Source of the DNA: Eublepharis macularius
Lineage: Eukaryota; Chordata; Lepidosauria; Squamata; Eublepharidae
Reading direction: 5' to 3'
DNA length: 64,000 nucleotides
Assembly (NCBI RefSeq): GCF_028583425.1
Contig: NC_072796.1
Location: 143,787,464 to 143,851,463, forward strand
Part shown: piece after piece, positions 23,201 through 34,164 of the stretch
How positions within the stretch are numbered: position 1 is the first letter of the stretch
Layout: each line of letters begins with the position of its first letter
Program-made: the position numbers and the translations under genes
Notes under the pieces: model-generated
Databases searched by the model: none
What the model was told of the DNA's origin: nothing
Seen by the model: only the letters and a program-made list of their open reading frames with translations

Positions 23201-23924
23201 CGGCTCTGTCTCCCAGCTGTCTTCATCATGCAGTTTGCACCAGGAGGGGGCTGAGGAGATGGCTGAAGGGGACACGGGGTGAGGGGTGCTCTGGAAAGGG
23301 GGAGGGGCCTCCAGGTCAGACACTCCCCCCCCACCAGTCTCTGCTAAGCCGGGCAGCTGGCCTGCTGTGTGTGTGTGTGGGGGCAAATGGGAGTGGGGAG
23401 TGGTAAGTGCAGAAGGCAAATGGTGCGAGGGGCCTCGCCAGCCAAAGTTATGGATGTGCGGGCAGCCGATGAGCTTGCGTGTCCCACCCCACCAGAATGT
23501 GGCTGCAGCTGGGGGAGGGGGTGGGGTGGGGGTCAAACCCATCTCTCCCACAGGGAAGGGCTTAACTCCAGGGCTTCTGCCAGTTGCGCCATGGCGGTCC
23601 TTCCAGTGGGGGGCGCTGTGGTCCCTGGGTTCCCTCCTTCAGCATGTGCCTTCGGTGCCGTCACTCTGCGACCTGAGTTTGGGCAAGGCGTGTTTGTGTC
23701 ATGAATTCCTCTCCGTTGAAGGACTACAGGGTGCCCGTCAGTCGGGCTAGCCGGTGCCCTGCCTGTGTTGGCTCCCCACACGTCTCGGGTCTCCAGGCGG
23801 GACTGCTCACGTGAAAGGAGATGTTCACTTCTAGGAGGCTCTTATTTTTATCCCAAGCCTCAAACCTTTCGCCGTTAAATTCTCAAAAACACACGTGGAG
23901 GAGGGACGGTGGCCTGGCCTGGCC

Positions 23925-24135
23925 TGGCCTCAGAAGCCAAGCTGGGCGGGCCACAGTCAGTACGTGGACGGGAGCTGGCCAAGGAAGACGGGGGTCACGC
24001 TGCAGAGAAAGGCAATGGCAAACCGCCCCCGCCCCCGCCCCCGCCCCCGCCCCCGCCGCTCACTCGCCTTGAAAGCCCCTTGCCGGGGCCGCCAGAAGTC
24101 CGTTGCGACTTCACGGCATATATACACACACGTGG
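23925..24135 (+). mobile_element. Degenerate 5S-derived SINE carrying a GC hexamer expansion
   Basis: CAGAAGCCAAGCTGGGCGGG, CCACAGTCAGTACGTGGACG and GGAGC resemble the 5S rRNA A/C-box region. GCAGAGAAAGGCAATGGCAA is the standard SINE body, and TTGCGACTTCACGGCATATA then ACACACAC is the Bov-B-type tail. A CCCCCG array replaces part of the body at 24,024-24,058. Confidence 0.65.
24024..24058 (+). repeat. CCCCCG hexamer array
   Basis: Five to six CCCCCG units within a 5S-derived SINE. The minus strand is runs of five G separated by C, so it should fold into a G-quadruplex. Confidence 0.85.
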
Positions 24136-25671
24136 TAGAAATGGAAAGCCCTCCCCGTTCTCTAACTTGGGCTACTGGACACACCAACCATCCCGAGGGT
24201 CAGATCCGACCAGCTTTTCTGCCAGTGAAAGGGGCAGCGGGGTTCAGTGCCGGACCCCAGGAAAGGCTGCGCTGGGGGTTCTGGGATCTGCACGGACAAA
24301 AGTGTCTGGGGGGGGGGGGCTGCAGCAAAGTGGGGGGGGGATGCTGGGACTGGAAAGGGCTGGCGGGACCCCACGCATCGAGCTCAGTGAAGTCTTCACA
24401 GGTTTTCATGACACTTCCAAAGAAGTATAAAAAGCCCTGAAGTCTAACTCTAATTTATTCAGAAACAAAGACTAGCTGTTTCAAAGGGATTCGCTTTCAG
24501 ACAAGAGCGCACAGTATGACGGCCTTAAATATCTCAAGTATCTCCCAACAACTAGCAGTAATACCAAGTCTACGAGTTTACTTGCACAAGCCATTTCAAA
24601 ACCAGAGTGCAAAGCTCAGGGTTCCTTCCTCCGCCGGCCCTGTCCCTGGACCCCGAGGAGGGCCGCCCGCCCCGGGTTCCTCACTCCTGGCTGCTTCCGC
24701 TGCTGCTCCCCAGTTTGCTGAACCAGAACGTGCTCTTCTCGGCACACCCAGTCCAAGCATATTCTGAAGATCTCCGTAAGGAAGATAATCAAATCATAGG
24801 AATAATCATCTTCCTTCAGAGTATACAACGCGAAGGCAGCGAGTCACATGGTGCCGTAAGCTTCGTCCGGCCTTCGGTGTTTTTGTGAACTAGATTCCCA
24901 GGGAGTGAGCTTCCAAGAGTCAGAGCTTCCTCCCTGGAAATCTCGGGGGTCTCTAAGGTGCTACCGGACCTGAATCTTGCTCTTCTACTACAGACCCTCA
25001 CGGCTACCCACCTGAAAATATACAGACCGTTCTGTTTTTCTGCTGCTCTCAACTTTACAGACAGAGCCAGGGAAGGGATCGACAAACACTGTTCTTTTAT
25101 AGTTACAAAGACGGAAACTCAAGTTTTATTACATTACGGTTGTTTTTTGGAGGAATTTGGAAATTCACAAGAAGGCATGAGATGCTTTCCCTTAAAATTA
25201 CTTGGTTTAAGAAATCATTTAAAGCCTAAGGAGCAGAAAACACAAATGGAACTACTAACCGCCACCCTGTCAGCCGCAGCCACGGTGCCTCTCACCGCCT
25301 AGAACAAAGGGAAGGCTGGCCAAGCCCTGCTTCGACTCCATCAATTCAACAGAAAACTGCATTCATGTTTGGCCTTCTGCCTCCTGGTCTAGGGTCAAAC
25401 TACACGTTATGCGTAACATGGGGTCACCCTAGGGCTGGCGGGGTGCAGCTTGCAACCCTGGGGTAATTTGGGGGCAGGGCCTGGTGTGCCAGCCTCATGC
25501 CAGCAGGCTGATGTCCCTTCCAGTTTTCCCGTTTCCCCTACCCGAGACAACCTGTGAGCTGCTACTTGCCCCATGGGGATGGCTCCAAGGGCAGGTGTTC
25601 AGCGCACATGTAGTCTCCTCAGGCCTGGGGCGGGGGCGGGGGAGAAGGGAATATAGCACAGTACCCCATAG

Positions 25672-25875
25672 GTTTGCCAAGCTCCAGGTGCAGCCTGGAA
25701 ATCTCCCAAAATTACAACAGATCTCCAGACTACAGGGATAGGTTCCCCTGGAGAAAATGGCTGTTTGGGAGGATGGACTGCATGGCATTATATTGTGCTG
25801 AGCCCCCTCCCCTTCCCGGGCTCCACGTCCAACTCTCCAGGCATTTCCCAGCCCAGAGCTGGCAGCTCTAATGTG
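25672..25875 (+). mobile_element. TA-type MITE
   Basis: TTTGCCAAGCTCCAGGTGCA, CTGGAAATCTCCCAAAATTA, CTGGAGAAAATGGCTGTTTG, GGCATTTCCCAGCCCAGAG and CTGGCAGCTCTA. Confidence 0.7.
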
Positions 25876-27104
25876 TCCAAGTCACAGTAGACGTGGCTTT
25901 ATTCACCTCATTGGACTTGCAAATACGCCTATAGAAGCTTGGCATTCTATGAGCTGGCATCAAGAGCGGGCAAATGAAGCCGCCTGCTGACTGCTCGTAA
26001 CACCATCGCTGAGCAACTTTGCATGGATGTGACAGCAGCAGACAGGTGCTGCTCGAGCACGACAACGTGGTCTGGGCTCCGTCCGTTCCTGTTTATCAGA
26101 CGTTTTCCTCCATCTGTGCATGAATTTGTCCGCCAGTTTATTTCCTTTTCCCAGGTTCCTTGGTGAAGCAAAGATCTGAGCAGGCTGTATGAGAAGGAAG
26201 AGGATTGCCTGGGAGCAATCCTGCCAATTGCCTGAGTCATCTCCACATTCCAGAGCTTGTCCTGGGCATTGGACAGCCCTGCCAGCATGCAACTCTCTAG
26301 GCCTGTGGGCTAAGCTCCTGGACCTCCTTGCGGGGCGGGGGGGGGGGGACCATCTTAACGAGTTCTCCGTCTCTGAAGATGTTTCTAGGATCCATCAGTA
26401 TACCTAACCAGGCATCCGTTCATCCATGGGAACAAATGACTCCCCTCCCCCCATGACCAAACTGCCTAGCCTTGAGCTAGAGCAAAACATCAGAGAGTCT
26501 GAGCACCTGCCACATGACGAGGAAAATGACATGGGCCCCACGGTGCCTGGACTGCCAGGCTCAGGCAAGCCCCTCCACGATACAGCTGATCTTGTTCAAC
26601 TGCAAACCAACATGGCGAACCACCTGAAACTTTCCACCACAGTTGGGGAGGCTGTTCCTAGGCTGTACAGCTGCACAGGGTGCCAGCTGATTCCAGTCAC
26701 ACCCCTGGGTCTGATCCTTCCTGAGCTGGCATGGGGGCATCTGCAGAAGGCCCCCTGCTGTGGCCAGGTGGTGCCAGAGGCTGGGACTTGTGTTGCCGCT
26801 CCAAGGCGCTGTGCTGGCGCAGCTCTGGCTTATGCTGACATACGTGGAAGATATGCCAGTGTATCAGCTAGTTGGCTCCCTAATCGCTCCCCACCCCCCG
26901 GATTGTGCTGAAAGGACTCCCAATTTCTGGTGGCTGCCCTTTTTATCCAGAGGAGCTTCCAAAAAGAAGTGATGTTCCATGGTGAGCATGTTGCCTGTAC
27001 GAGTGTTGATCCATTTGCGTTTGCAGTGAAAATCCCACACAGCAGAAGCTGATCCATTTTTTGGTTTCCAATCATAGTTTCCCTTTCATACAAGATACAA
27101 ATCA

Positions 27105-27200
27105 CATCTTGCATCTGACGAAGAGAGCTGTGGTTCTCAAAAGCTTATGCTACAGTAAAGTTGGTTAGTCTTAAAGGTGCTACTGGACTCTTTTCTACAA
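27105..27200. repeat. Half copy of the fold-back interspersed repeat
   Basis: CATCTGACGAAGAGAGCTGT through AAGCTTATGCTACAGTAAAG, then GTTGGTTAGTCTTAAAGGTG and CTACTGGACTC. Same family as 19,585 but only one arm is present. Confidence 0.7.
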
Positions 27201-27311
27201 ATCACATCTGCTCTCTGGGGTGGTCACTGCATCATCATTGCCCCCCCCACTTTAACATTATTTGGCATATGAGTAGCACTGCTCTAAAATGAATGAATGA
27301 ATGAATGAATG

Positions 27312-27560
27312 ATAACAACAACAACAACAACTGCACTTATATATTCCACCCTTCTGGACAGAAGAGTGACGCACTCAGAGCAGTGAACACTGTCAATATT
27401 ATTATTATCCCTACACTCCAGCTGGGGAGTTGGGAGGAGAGGAAGGGCTGACTCAAGGCTTCCATGCTGAGCTCATGGCAGTCACGGGAGTCGAACCAGT
27501 AGAGTGCCGATTCCCAGCCCAGCCACTTAACTGTCCTGCTACAGCGGCTCTCACAGCCAG
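27312..27560 (-). mobile_element. tRNA-derived SINE, second subfamily
   Basis: ACAACAACAACTGCACTTAT, CTTCTGGACAGAAGAGTGAC and GGGAGTCGAACCAGTAGAG. It is flanked on the left by an ATGA microsatellite (27,290-27,312). Confidence 0.75.
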
Positions 27561-28436
27561 GCCTACCAGCCTTTTTAGGTTTTGGCGCGTGCAAGATGCT
27601 GCGCTGGAATAGGGTCACGCAGTAATCCCTCCACTGTACGCAGAAGGATCCTCTCCGTTGCTCGCCTTCACCTGTTACCTTAGCTCACTAGGCCAAGGTC
27701 TTCCTGATCACTGGCTGGCGGGTGAGACCTTTTGTGTTTGGCAGTTTTCATCATAGTGCGATTTAAATATTGCCCTTATTGTGGCAAGGAAGTGGGGCGG
27801 AGCTGTGCAGAGCATCTGCTGGGCTTGCATGAAGGCCCCCCCGGTTTAATTCCCAGCATCCCCAGGCAGCAAAGGATCAGGTAGCAGGTGGTGATGTGAA
27901 AGCGCTTTCTCTACCCGAGCCCTTGGGGAGGCAGCCGCTGCCGTTCAGAGGAAACGGGCCAAGCCTCTGGGGCAGTATAAAGCAGCTTCGTGGGTTCGTG
28001 TACTTCAGTAGCATAAAAATTCAGGATATTGACCGCAGTTTTATAATGTGCGTAGAACAGTGTGATTGTGCTGTTCCGGCAATCGTTAGAAAATACAATA
28101 CAGCTTTGGCAAAAGTGAAACACCGCACAGGCACTCATGCGCCGCCACCAGACCTCCCTCTTTCTGTTCCAGCCACTGGATCGTTCTCACTCACTGTCCT
28201 CTTTCCCAACAGTTGTGTGCGAGGGGCGGGGGGGGGGGATCTCAATACCACCCTACAGTTTCACGATTCAGCCAGAATACTGTTATCTGCTACGTTCTGC
28301 AATATACGGGGGGAAATTATATAGTTTTAGCTAAACGGATCTGAAGGTTGGTGGCAGACACATGCATTCCCCCCGTCCCCCATGGAGTGCAGTACACGGT
28401 GGCTACGTGCCTCAGTCTCCACCAGAAGATTGGCAT

Positions 28437-29520
28437 TTCATAGAATCATAGAATCATAGAGTTGGAAGGGGCCATACAGACCATCTAGTCCAACCCCCTG
28501 CCCAGTGCAGGATCAGCCTAAAGCATCTCTGACAAGTATTCATCCAGCCTCTTCTTGGAAACTGCCAGTGAAGGGGAGCTCACCACCTCCCTAGGCAGCT
28601 GATTCCACTTTTGAACTACTCTGACCGTGAATTTTTTTCCCCTAATATCCAGTCGGTACCTTTGTGCATGTAGTTTTAGCCCATTGCTTCGCGTCCTACC
28701 CTCTGCTGCCAACTGGAACAGCTCCTTGCCCTCCTCCAAATGACAGCCTTTCAAATATTTAAAGAGAGCAATCATGTCCCCCCTCAACCTCCTCTTCTCC
28801 AAACTAAACATTCCCAAGGCCCTCAGCCTTTCCTCCTAGGGCTCAGTCTCCAGACCCCTGATCATTCTCGTCACTCTCCTCTGCACCCTCTCGATTTTGT
28901 CCACATCCTTTTTGAAGTGAGGCCTCCAGAACTGCACACAATACTCCAGGTGTGGCCTGACCAAGGCAGTATAGAGAGGGGCTATGACCTCCTGCGATTT
29001 CGACGCTATGGCCCCTTTGATACAACCCAAGATTGAATTAGCCTTTTTTGCCACCGCATCACACTGACTGCTCACATTCAGTTTACAGTCCACTCTTACC
29101 CCAAGATCCCTTTCACATATACTACTGCCCAGAAGTGTATCCCCCATCCAGTATTTGTGCTTCCCAGTTTTGTGGCCCAGATGTAATACTGTGCACTTGT
29201 CTTTGTTGAATTGCATCCTATTCACAGCTGCCCACTTCTCCAGAGTATTCAGGTCTTGTTGAATTTTAATTCTGTCTTCTTGGGTGTTTGCTACTCCTCC
29301 CAATTTGGTATCATCAGCAAATTTAATGAGCAGCCCTTCCACTCCTTCATCCAGATCATTGATAAAAATATTGAAAAGTACCGGGCCCAAAACCGAGCCC
29401 TGCGGCACCCCACTGGACACCTCCCTCCAATCTGATGAAAAGCATTTGTTATGCTTCATATTGCTATGGATCTGCCCTGACAAAAAAGAAAGATTTTTAA
29501 GTGGGAGAGCTGGCCCCATC
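28437..29520 (-). mobile_element. 5'-truncated CR1 LINE (C-terminal RT part and 3' end)
   Basis: The minus frame from about 29,520 to 28,518 encodes CR1 reverse transcriptase with SGVPQGSVLGPVLFNIFINDL, KFADDTKLGG, WAAVNRMQFN and HLEYCVQFWRPH, ending KRLDEYLSEML. One in-frame TAG at 28838-28836 is the only break. The end at 28,437-28,470 shows tandem ATTCTATG-type units on the minus strand, the hallmark CR1 tail. Both the high frame integrity and the tail suggest a fairly young copy. Confidence 0.92.
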
Positions 29521-30049
29521 ACAACTAAGTAGTCTGCTCTCATGCATGTTTACTCCCACGCACGCATGCTCTCTGGCATCTGCCCTGGGCCATCACCAAA
29601 CTGTTGGCACAGCATCAACATAGAACCTGGGGCACGCAGTGTGATGGCCATGATTCTCTAGGCTCATGATAGTCATCGCCTGTAATTAACTGAAATCTTG
29701 CTTTCTGATTGATGGCACATTACGCAAAATGCTTAGCTACACTCCACCCCAGGGAAGGGAGGCAGAGCAGGAGGGAGCCCCGTGCCACCCAGAGGGGCAA
29801 TGAGTCTGCACAGCAGCCCACCACTAAGGAGTAGTCATGGCCCCAGCCAGGGGCTGAGGGGTGGGTCATGGAGGGCTCCTTCGTGACTGACTTGGCACCT
29901 TCTTGGATCTGAGGAAGAGTCGTTAAGAACTGTGAGTCCTAAGGAACTCGGGGCAGCCCTTCTGGGTCAGACCAAAGGTCCGTCTGGTGGAGCACCCTGC
30001 TTCCCACAGTGATCCACAAGGTGCCCCCAGCGGGTCTATTGTATATTAG

Positions 30050-30260
30050 TCCACTGATTTCAAAATATTTCCTGGAGATTTGGGAGTGCAGCCTAGAGCT
30101 GGGTGCGTTTGGGGAGGGACCTCCACAGGGTACAAAGTCCCCCTTCAAAGTCCCCCTTCAAAGCTGTCATTTTCACCAGGGCGACTGATCTCTGTCACCT
30201 AGAGATCAGGTGTAATTCTGGGGGCATCTCCAGCCACCACCTGGAGGCTGGCAACCCTGC
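30050..30260 (-). mobile_element. TA-type MITE, fragment
   Basis: TTTCCTGGAGATTTGGGAGT, AGCTGTCATTTTCACCAGGG and CACCTGGAGGCTGGCAACCC. The 30-bp region at 30,135-30,165 has a short tandem copy of AAAGTCCCCCTTC. The left terminus is lost. Confidence 0.7.
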
Positions 30261-30531
30261 ATCATCATCTTCATCATCATCATCATCACCACCACCACCT
30301 TGTGCTTATATACTGCCCTTCAGGGCAACGTAACATCCACTCAGAGTGGTTTACAAAGTGTGCTATGATTATCCTCGAACAATCACCCTGTGAGGTGGGT
30401 GGGGCTGAGAGAGCTCTGAGAGAGCTGTGACTGGCCCAAGGCCACCCAGCTGGCTTCAAGCGGAGGAGCGGGGAATCCAACCTGGCTCTTCAGATTAGGG
30501 TCCTGCCGCTCTTACCCACTACCCCAAACTG
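30260..30531 (-). mobile_element. tRNA-derived SINE, Sauria-like
   Basis: Reverse-oriented full copy: an ATC/ACC-rich tail at 30,260-30,300, body complement CACCCTGTGAGGTGGGTGGG, and the tRNA-like head near 30,500-30,531. Confidence 0.75.
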
Positions 30532-30566
30532 GCGTAGGGAGGGAAGGAGCCAGTGATGCTGAATGA

Positions 30567-30772
30567 CAAGGTTTCCAGCTCCGGGTTGGGAAATTCCTGG
30601 AGATTTTGGAGGTGGAGCCTGGGGAGGGCAGAGTCTCAGAAGGGGAGGGAGCTCAGTGGAGCCTCATGCCACAAAGCAGCCGTTTTCTTCAAGGGAACTG
30701 GTCTCTGTGGCCAGGAGGTCAGGCACAATTCTAGGAGATCTGCAGGTCACACCTGGAAGTTGGCCACCCTAC
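30567..30772 (-). mobile_element. TA-type MITE
   Basis: GGTTTCCAGCTCCGGGTTGG, GAAATTCCTGGAGATTTTGG, AGCAGCCGTTTTCTTCAAGG and CACCTGGAAGTTGGCCACCC then TA. Confidence 0.7.
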
Positions 30773-31060
30773 TTCCCCCCCCCAAAAAAGGCCCCAAGCG
30801 TATATAGTACTATGCAAACAGAAAAGGCCTCGGTACCAATCATTACCAACTTCAAACAAACAGCAAGCAAGAATTGCCCCCTGCCCCGATCCCTTTCTCA
30901 ACCACGATCACCCGCCACCAGAGCGACCAGAGCCGGGCGTGGCACCGGGGCAGGGGGAACCTCTCGGGAGGGGCCCGTGGTGTTCCCAAGGGCAGCCCCT
31001 GCCACGGATCCTTTGACCTGCAGAGGGCTCGGGGAGAGCCTGGGAGGCGAAGTCTCTCAC

Positions 31061-31132
31061 CAGGACGAGGCCGGACCGCATCCGGCCTCTCCCACCGCCG
31101 GGCGGCCCAAGCCTGCCTCGGCCCGAAGCCAT
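31061..31132 (-). CDS. Second candidate first coding exon, unidentified
   Basis: In a CpG-rich stretch (about 30,900-31,190), ATG at 31132-31130 opens 24 codons (MASGRGRLGPPGG, later MRSGLVL) to CTG|GTGAGAG, a good donor, phase 0. The Gly/Arg-rich composition is also what any CpG-rich DNA would give, so evidence is weak. No partner exon was found. Confidence 0.2.
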
Positions 31133-31604
31133 TCCGACGGAGCTCAGGAGCAACAGCGCCGCCTGCTGCCCGCCTCAGGAGGAAGGCAGGTCACAAATGT
31201 TTCAAGGACAGAAAGCGCAGCTCAGCCTATTTAAACGCAGATTGTTGTTCAGCGAACGCTATCCTGGGCCTAGCGTTATTTGGGGGGGGGGCAGTACAAA
31301 CTTGTAAAATGTCCCCCCAGTGCCACAATCCCTCAGCCCATACCTATAATCTCATAAACCATGAAAAAAGTTCGTTTTAAATATAAAATTACTGTTCTAC
31401 ATTGCTGAAAAATGCCCGTGTTTGCAATTTTTGTTTCATACTAACACACAGCCTGTGAGTCCGACAAGTTTGCTAACTGTTTTGTAATTTTTGGTCACTA
31501 AAAAGGGATTATCCTGTCAATATCTTTAAAAAAAATTCTAACAGGATTTGAGTCCAGTAGCTCCTTAGAGACCAACCAGATTGTCAGATACTGAAGAAGG
31601 GAGC

Positions 31605-32045
31605 CTCATGCTCTGAAAATGTTGTTCTCTCCGAGTCTCTCTATACAAGACTTCTGACACATGTTCTTCACGGATCGGGAGACAAAATGTTAGGCGGGAA
31701 GCGTAGTTGAAAAGACAGAGCCGGCAGAGATCATGCCAGAGGGGATAGATTCTCTCACAGCCCCCTGCTGCCTCTGGTGTGCCAGACTGTCTCCCCTTCC
31801 AGAGCGTTGTCCTGCTGAGGCACGGTTAATTCAAAGTTTTGAGCAATGAGGGCAGCAGCCCAAAGGCTCCAGAAGGGGAGACAGTCCAGCATGCCAGAAG
31901 TGGGGGGGAGGCTGTGAGAGAATCTGTCCCCTCCAAAGCAATCTCCGCCAGTTCTGTCTTTTAAAACTATGCTTCCTGGCTAACGTATCTCCTGGAACTT
32001 GATGAACACGTACCCAGGCGCCTCGTATAGAGAGACGCTAAGGTG
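31605..32045. repeat. Large diverged fold-back element
   Basis: Left-arm landmarks GTCTCTCTATAC, GGAAGCGTAG, AAAAGACAGAG, GATTCTCTCACAGCC and GACTGTCTCCCCTTC recur in inverse order and complement on the right (GGGGAGACAGTC, GGCTGTGAGAGAATC, CTGTCTTTTAAAACTATGCTTCC, GTATAGAGAGAC). The arms are about 190 bp and roughly 75% alike. Flanking pieces (GAGTCCAGTAGCTCCTTAGAGACC and CTAAGGTGCCACTGGAC) extend the symmetry outward. Confidence 0.7.
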
Positions 32046-32106
32046 CCACTGGACATGTGCAATGAATCAGTAGGGCTATGCATACTTCACTGAGAATTAG
32101 TTGCCA

Positions 32107-32345
32107 CAGTTTGGTGTAGTGGTTATGAGCAGCAGGAGCGGGTTTGATTCCCCACTCCTCCACTTGTGGCCAGCTGGGTGACCTTGGATCAGTCACAGCT
32201 TCTAGGAGCTATCTCAGCCCCACCCACCTCACAGGGTGATTATTGTTGTGGGGATGATAATACCACACTTTGTAAACTGCTCTGAGTGGGCATTAAGTCG
32301 TCCTGAATGACGGTATAAAAATCTATCATCATCATTATTGATATT
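32107..32345 (+). mobile_element. tRNA-derived SINE, Sauria-like
   Basis: CAGTTTGGTGTAGTGGTTAT head, GTTTGATTCCCCACTCC B-box-like segment, and TGAATGACGGTATAAAAATC tail with ATC/ATT repeats. A small deletion lies in the head. Confidence 0.75.
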
Positions 32346-32723
32346 GATATTATTGAAATCGTTTTCATCTTGATTTCGTTCCCTCTGCTTCTCTGATTAC
32401 TGTATTGCTGCCTGACTGCAGAAAGGCCTTGAAAAACCGAAGCGTAGATTGATTCGCTTTTTTGGTCCCCTTTCTTTTACGTCGTTACATTTCTGGCTGC
32501 CTGATTTGTATTTACAGCGAGCTCCAGACATGGCAGCATGGGGTGTATGGGTGTGTGTCTGTGTGTGAATCGTGACTGTGTGTGCATCAGACACTTGCGT
32601 ATATTTTGGGCCTGCAAATCCAACCAGCAGCAGCAGCAGTTGCTCCCACCGTCTTCCGGTGCTTTGCTCTGCTCTTCCCACCGGGCGTCCCAGCCTCCCT
32701 CCCTGCCTCCTGCCTGTGCAAAG

Positions 32724-32869
32724 GAACTCTGGGCCTGGGAGGCCTTGACAGGATCGACCCAAAGGAGGCCGAGCGGTTCAGCAGGGGGCTTGAAGCGGCT
32801 GCTCGAATGCTGCTTCGGATGGGTTCCAGCAAATCTCGCAAGGCCCGGACAACAGATACGGAGAAATAA
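32724..32869 (+). CDS. Candidate terminal exon of an unidentified plus-strand gene
   Basis: After a pyrimidine tract and CAAAG, 47 codons with mostly G/C third bases read LDRIDPKEAERFSRGL, then AARMLLRMGSSKSRK and a TAA at 32867-32869. AATAAA follows at 32875-32880. The helical, charged sequence and the stop plus poly(A) pair look gene-like. I cannot assign a family. The opposite strand is also open here, so this is tentative. Confidence 0.3.
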
Positions 32870-33186
32870 GTTTCAATAAATGTCCTCAGGCACGATCTAG
32901 AGTTGATCCTCATGTTGTTCCCCTCATGGTAACGGGATTGCAGCCGGGGCTGGTGCCCTCTGGGCCTTCTGGCCCCAGTAAAGTGTCCCCCCCCCCACAA
33001 ATGGGCATTCAGATGGAAAAGCTTCTTCCCCCGCCCTGCAGCCTGCTTGGACGTGGACCCCTGCCTGCCGCTTCCCTTTCGGTCCTGCTGGGAAGAGCTG
33101 CTCCTGGTTCTCCCAGCTTCTCGCCTAGTTTGCCCCTTCAGAAAGGGGTGGTCAACGGGGCCTGCTTCTTTCCCCTCATCATTAGG

Positions 33187-33210
33187 GTGTGTGTGTGTGT
33201 GTGTGTGTGT
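33187..33210 (+). repeat. GT dinucleotide repeat
   Basis: Twelve GT units next to a TA-type MITE. Confidence 0.9.
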
Positions 33211-33212
33211 GC

Positions 33213-33422
33213 ATGTTTGGGTTGGGAAATTCCTGGAGCTTTGTGGGTGAAGCCTAGGGACAGGTGGGCTTTGGGAGGGGACGGTGGCCAGCAGAGTATA
33301 ATACCACAAGCTCCACCTCCGAAACAGCCATTTTCTCTGGGGGAACTAACCTCTGTGGGCTGAAGATCAGTCATAATTCTGGGAGATCTCCAGGCGCACC
33401 TGAAGACTGGCGGCAACCCTGG
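33213..33422 (-). mobile_element. TA-type MITE
   Basis: TTTGGGTTGGGAAATTCCTG, CAGCCATTTTCTCTGGGGG and CTGGCGGCAACCCTGG. It is preceded by a GT run at 33,187-33,210. Confidence 0.7.
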
Positions 33423-33925
33423 TGTGTGTGGCATTATCCTGACGCAACTGAATTTTTTGGATGTGTGAGTTGCCCGGGGATCACAGAGTCCAAAGACGCG
33501 CTGACGGCCCCGGGTTCACAATGTCACTCCCCCCGCCGCCTGCCACGCTCCATCCCCGTTCGCTGCTGCTCCCATCTCCCATCTCTGGCTCATGGGTCAA
33601 GCATAAGGCCTGGCACGTGAGAGATGTGCGGTTGCCTTTTTTGCTGCTGTGGACCAGGATTCAAAATCTGCCACGGCTGGAGGGGAGACCCCTTGCCCCC
33701 TTCGCAGGAATGGCTGCTGCTCATCCTCAGCCCCCCTCCCTCCCGTCAGCCTTGTGAGAGATCGACTGGCCTGAGCAAGGATCGGAACCCGCGCCTGCCC
33801 AGTCCAAAGCTAGTCCTGTCAAGAAGCCTCACAAGATGCCCTCTCCCCCAGCCTGCCTTCACAGCATCCGGTCCCTCAAGCTAAATTTCGTAGCCCTCCA
33901 GGAAATCCTCCCCATCTCCCCTTAC

Positions 33926-33982
33926 CCGAGAACGGCCTGCCTCAGGCCGCAGGGAAGCCACTGCGTTCCTCTTGGCCGCCAT
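33926..33982 (-). CDS. Candidate first coding exon of an unidentified minus-strand gene
   Basis: ATG at 33982-33980 lies in CAAAATGGCGGCCAAG, a YY1-type motif that in vertebrates often overlaps true start codons. Nineteen codons (MAAKRNAVASLRPEAGRSR) run to CGG|GTAAGGGG, a strong donor, in phase 0. An X-box lies 49 nt upstream. I do not recognise the protein, and I could not find a convincing second exon at lower coordinates. A chance ATG next to a chance donor remains possible. Confidence 0.35.
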
Positions 33983-33988
33983 TTTGTG
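33975..33988 (-). promoter_or_regulatory. YY1-type motif over a start codon
   Basis: GCCGCCATTTTG on the plus strand, CAAAATGGCGGC on the minus strand. It matches the YY1 core and, with the X-box, suggests a TATA-less promoter near 34,000. Confidence 0.45.
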
Positions 33989-34030
33989 AGCCTCTTGGCG
34001 CAGGCTCACCTGTGCCACCCGGAGGCCTCC

Positions 34031-34044
34031 GTCTCCTAGGCAAC
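34031..34044. promoter_or_regulatory. RFX X-box motif
   Basis: GTCTCCTAGGCAAC fits the X-box pattern RYYNCC-N(1-3)-RGNAAC bound by RFX factors, which drive ciliary and testis genes. It lies in a GC-rich stretch 49 nt upstream of a possible start codon on the minus strand. Confidence 0.5.
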
Positions 34045-34164
34045 GCCCGTCTGCCATTGCTGTGGCGACCGGGAGGCCGGGCCTGTGGGGACCTGGCTGG
34101 CAGTGTGTGTGTGACCCGGGGCAGGGTCCTTTTCACCCTGGGGCCTCTGCCATGGTCCCCAGCT

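Larger units (their letters stand above)
24136..28436. other. Intergenic with scattered repeats
   Basis: Apart from a fold-back fragment (24,940-25,020), the MITE at 25,672, the fold-back at 27,105 and the SINE at 27,312, no gene is supported. Frames such as 27,896-28,324 lack motifs and consistent codon bias. Confidence 0.45.

Noticed and set aside
24300..24345. Long G runs as assembly gaps or special signals
   Set aside because: Runs of 8-12 G recur throughout the window and look like ordinary homopolymers.
23895..24440. 181- and 173-codon plus frames
   Set aside because: They run through a SINE and the CCCCCG array, giving Pro/Arg repeats, not a protein.
32587..33309. 240-codon minus frame
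   Set aside because: Crosses a GT microsatellite and a MITE. The His/Thr run shows it is not one coding unit.
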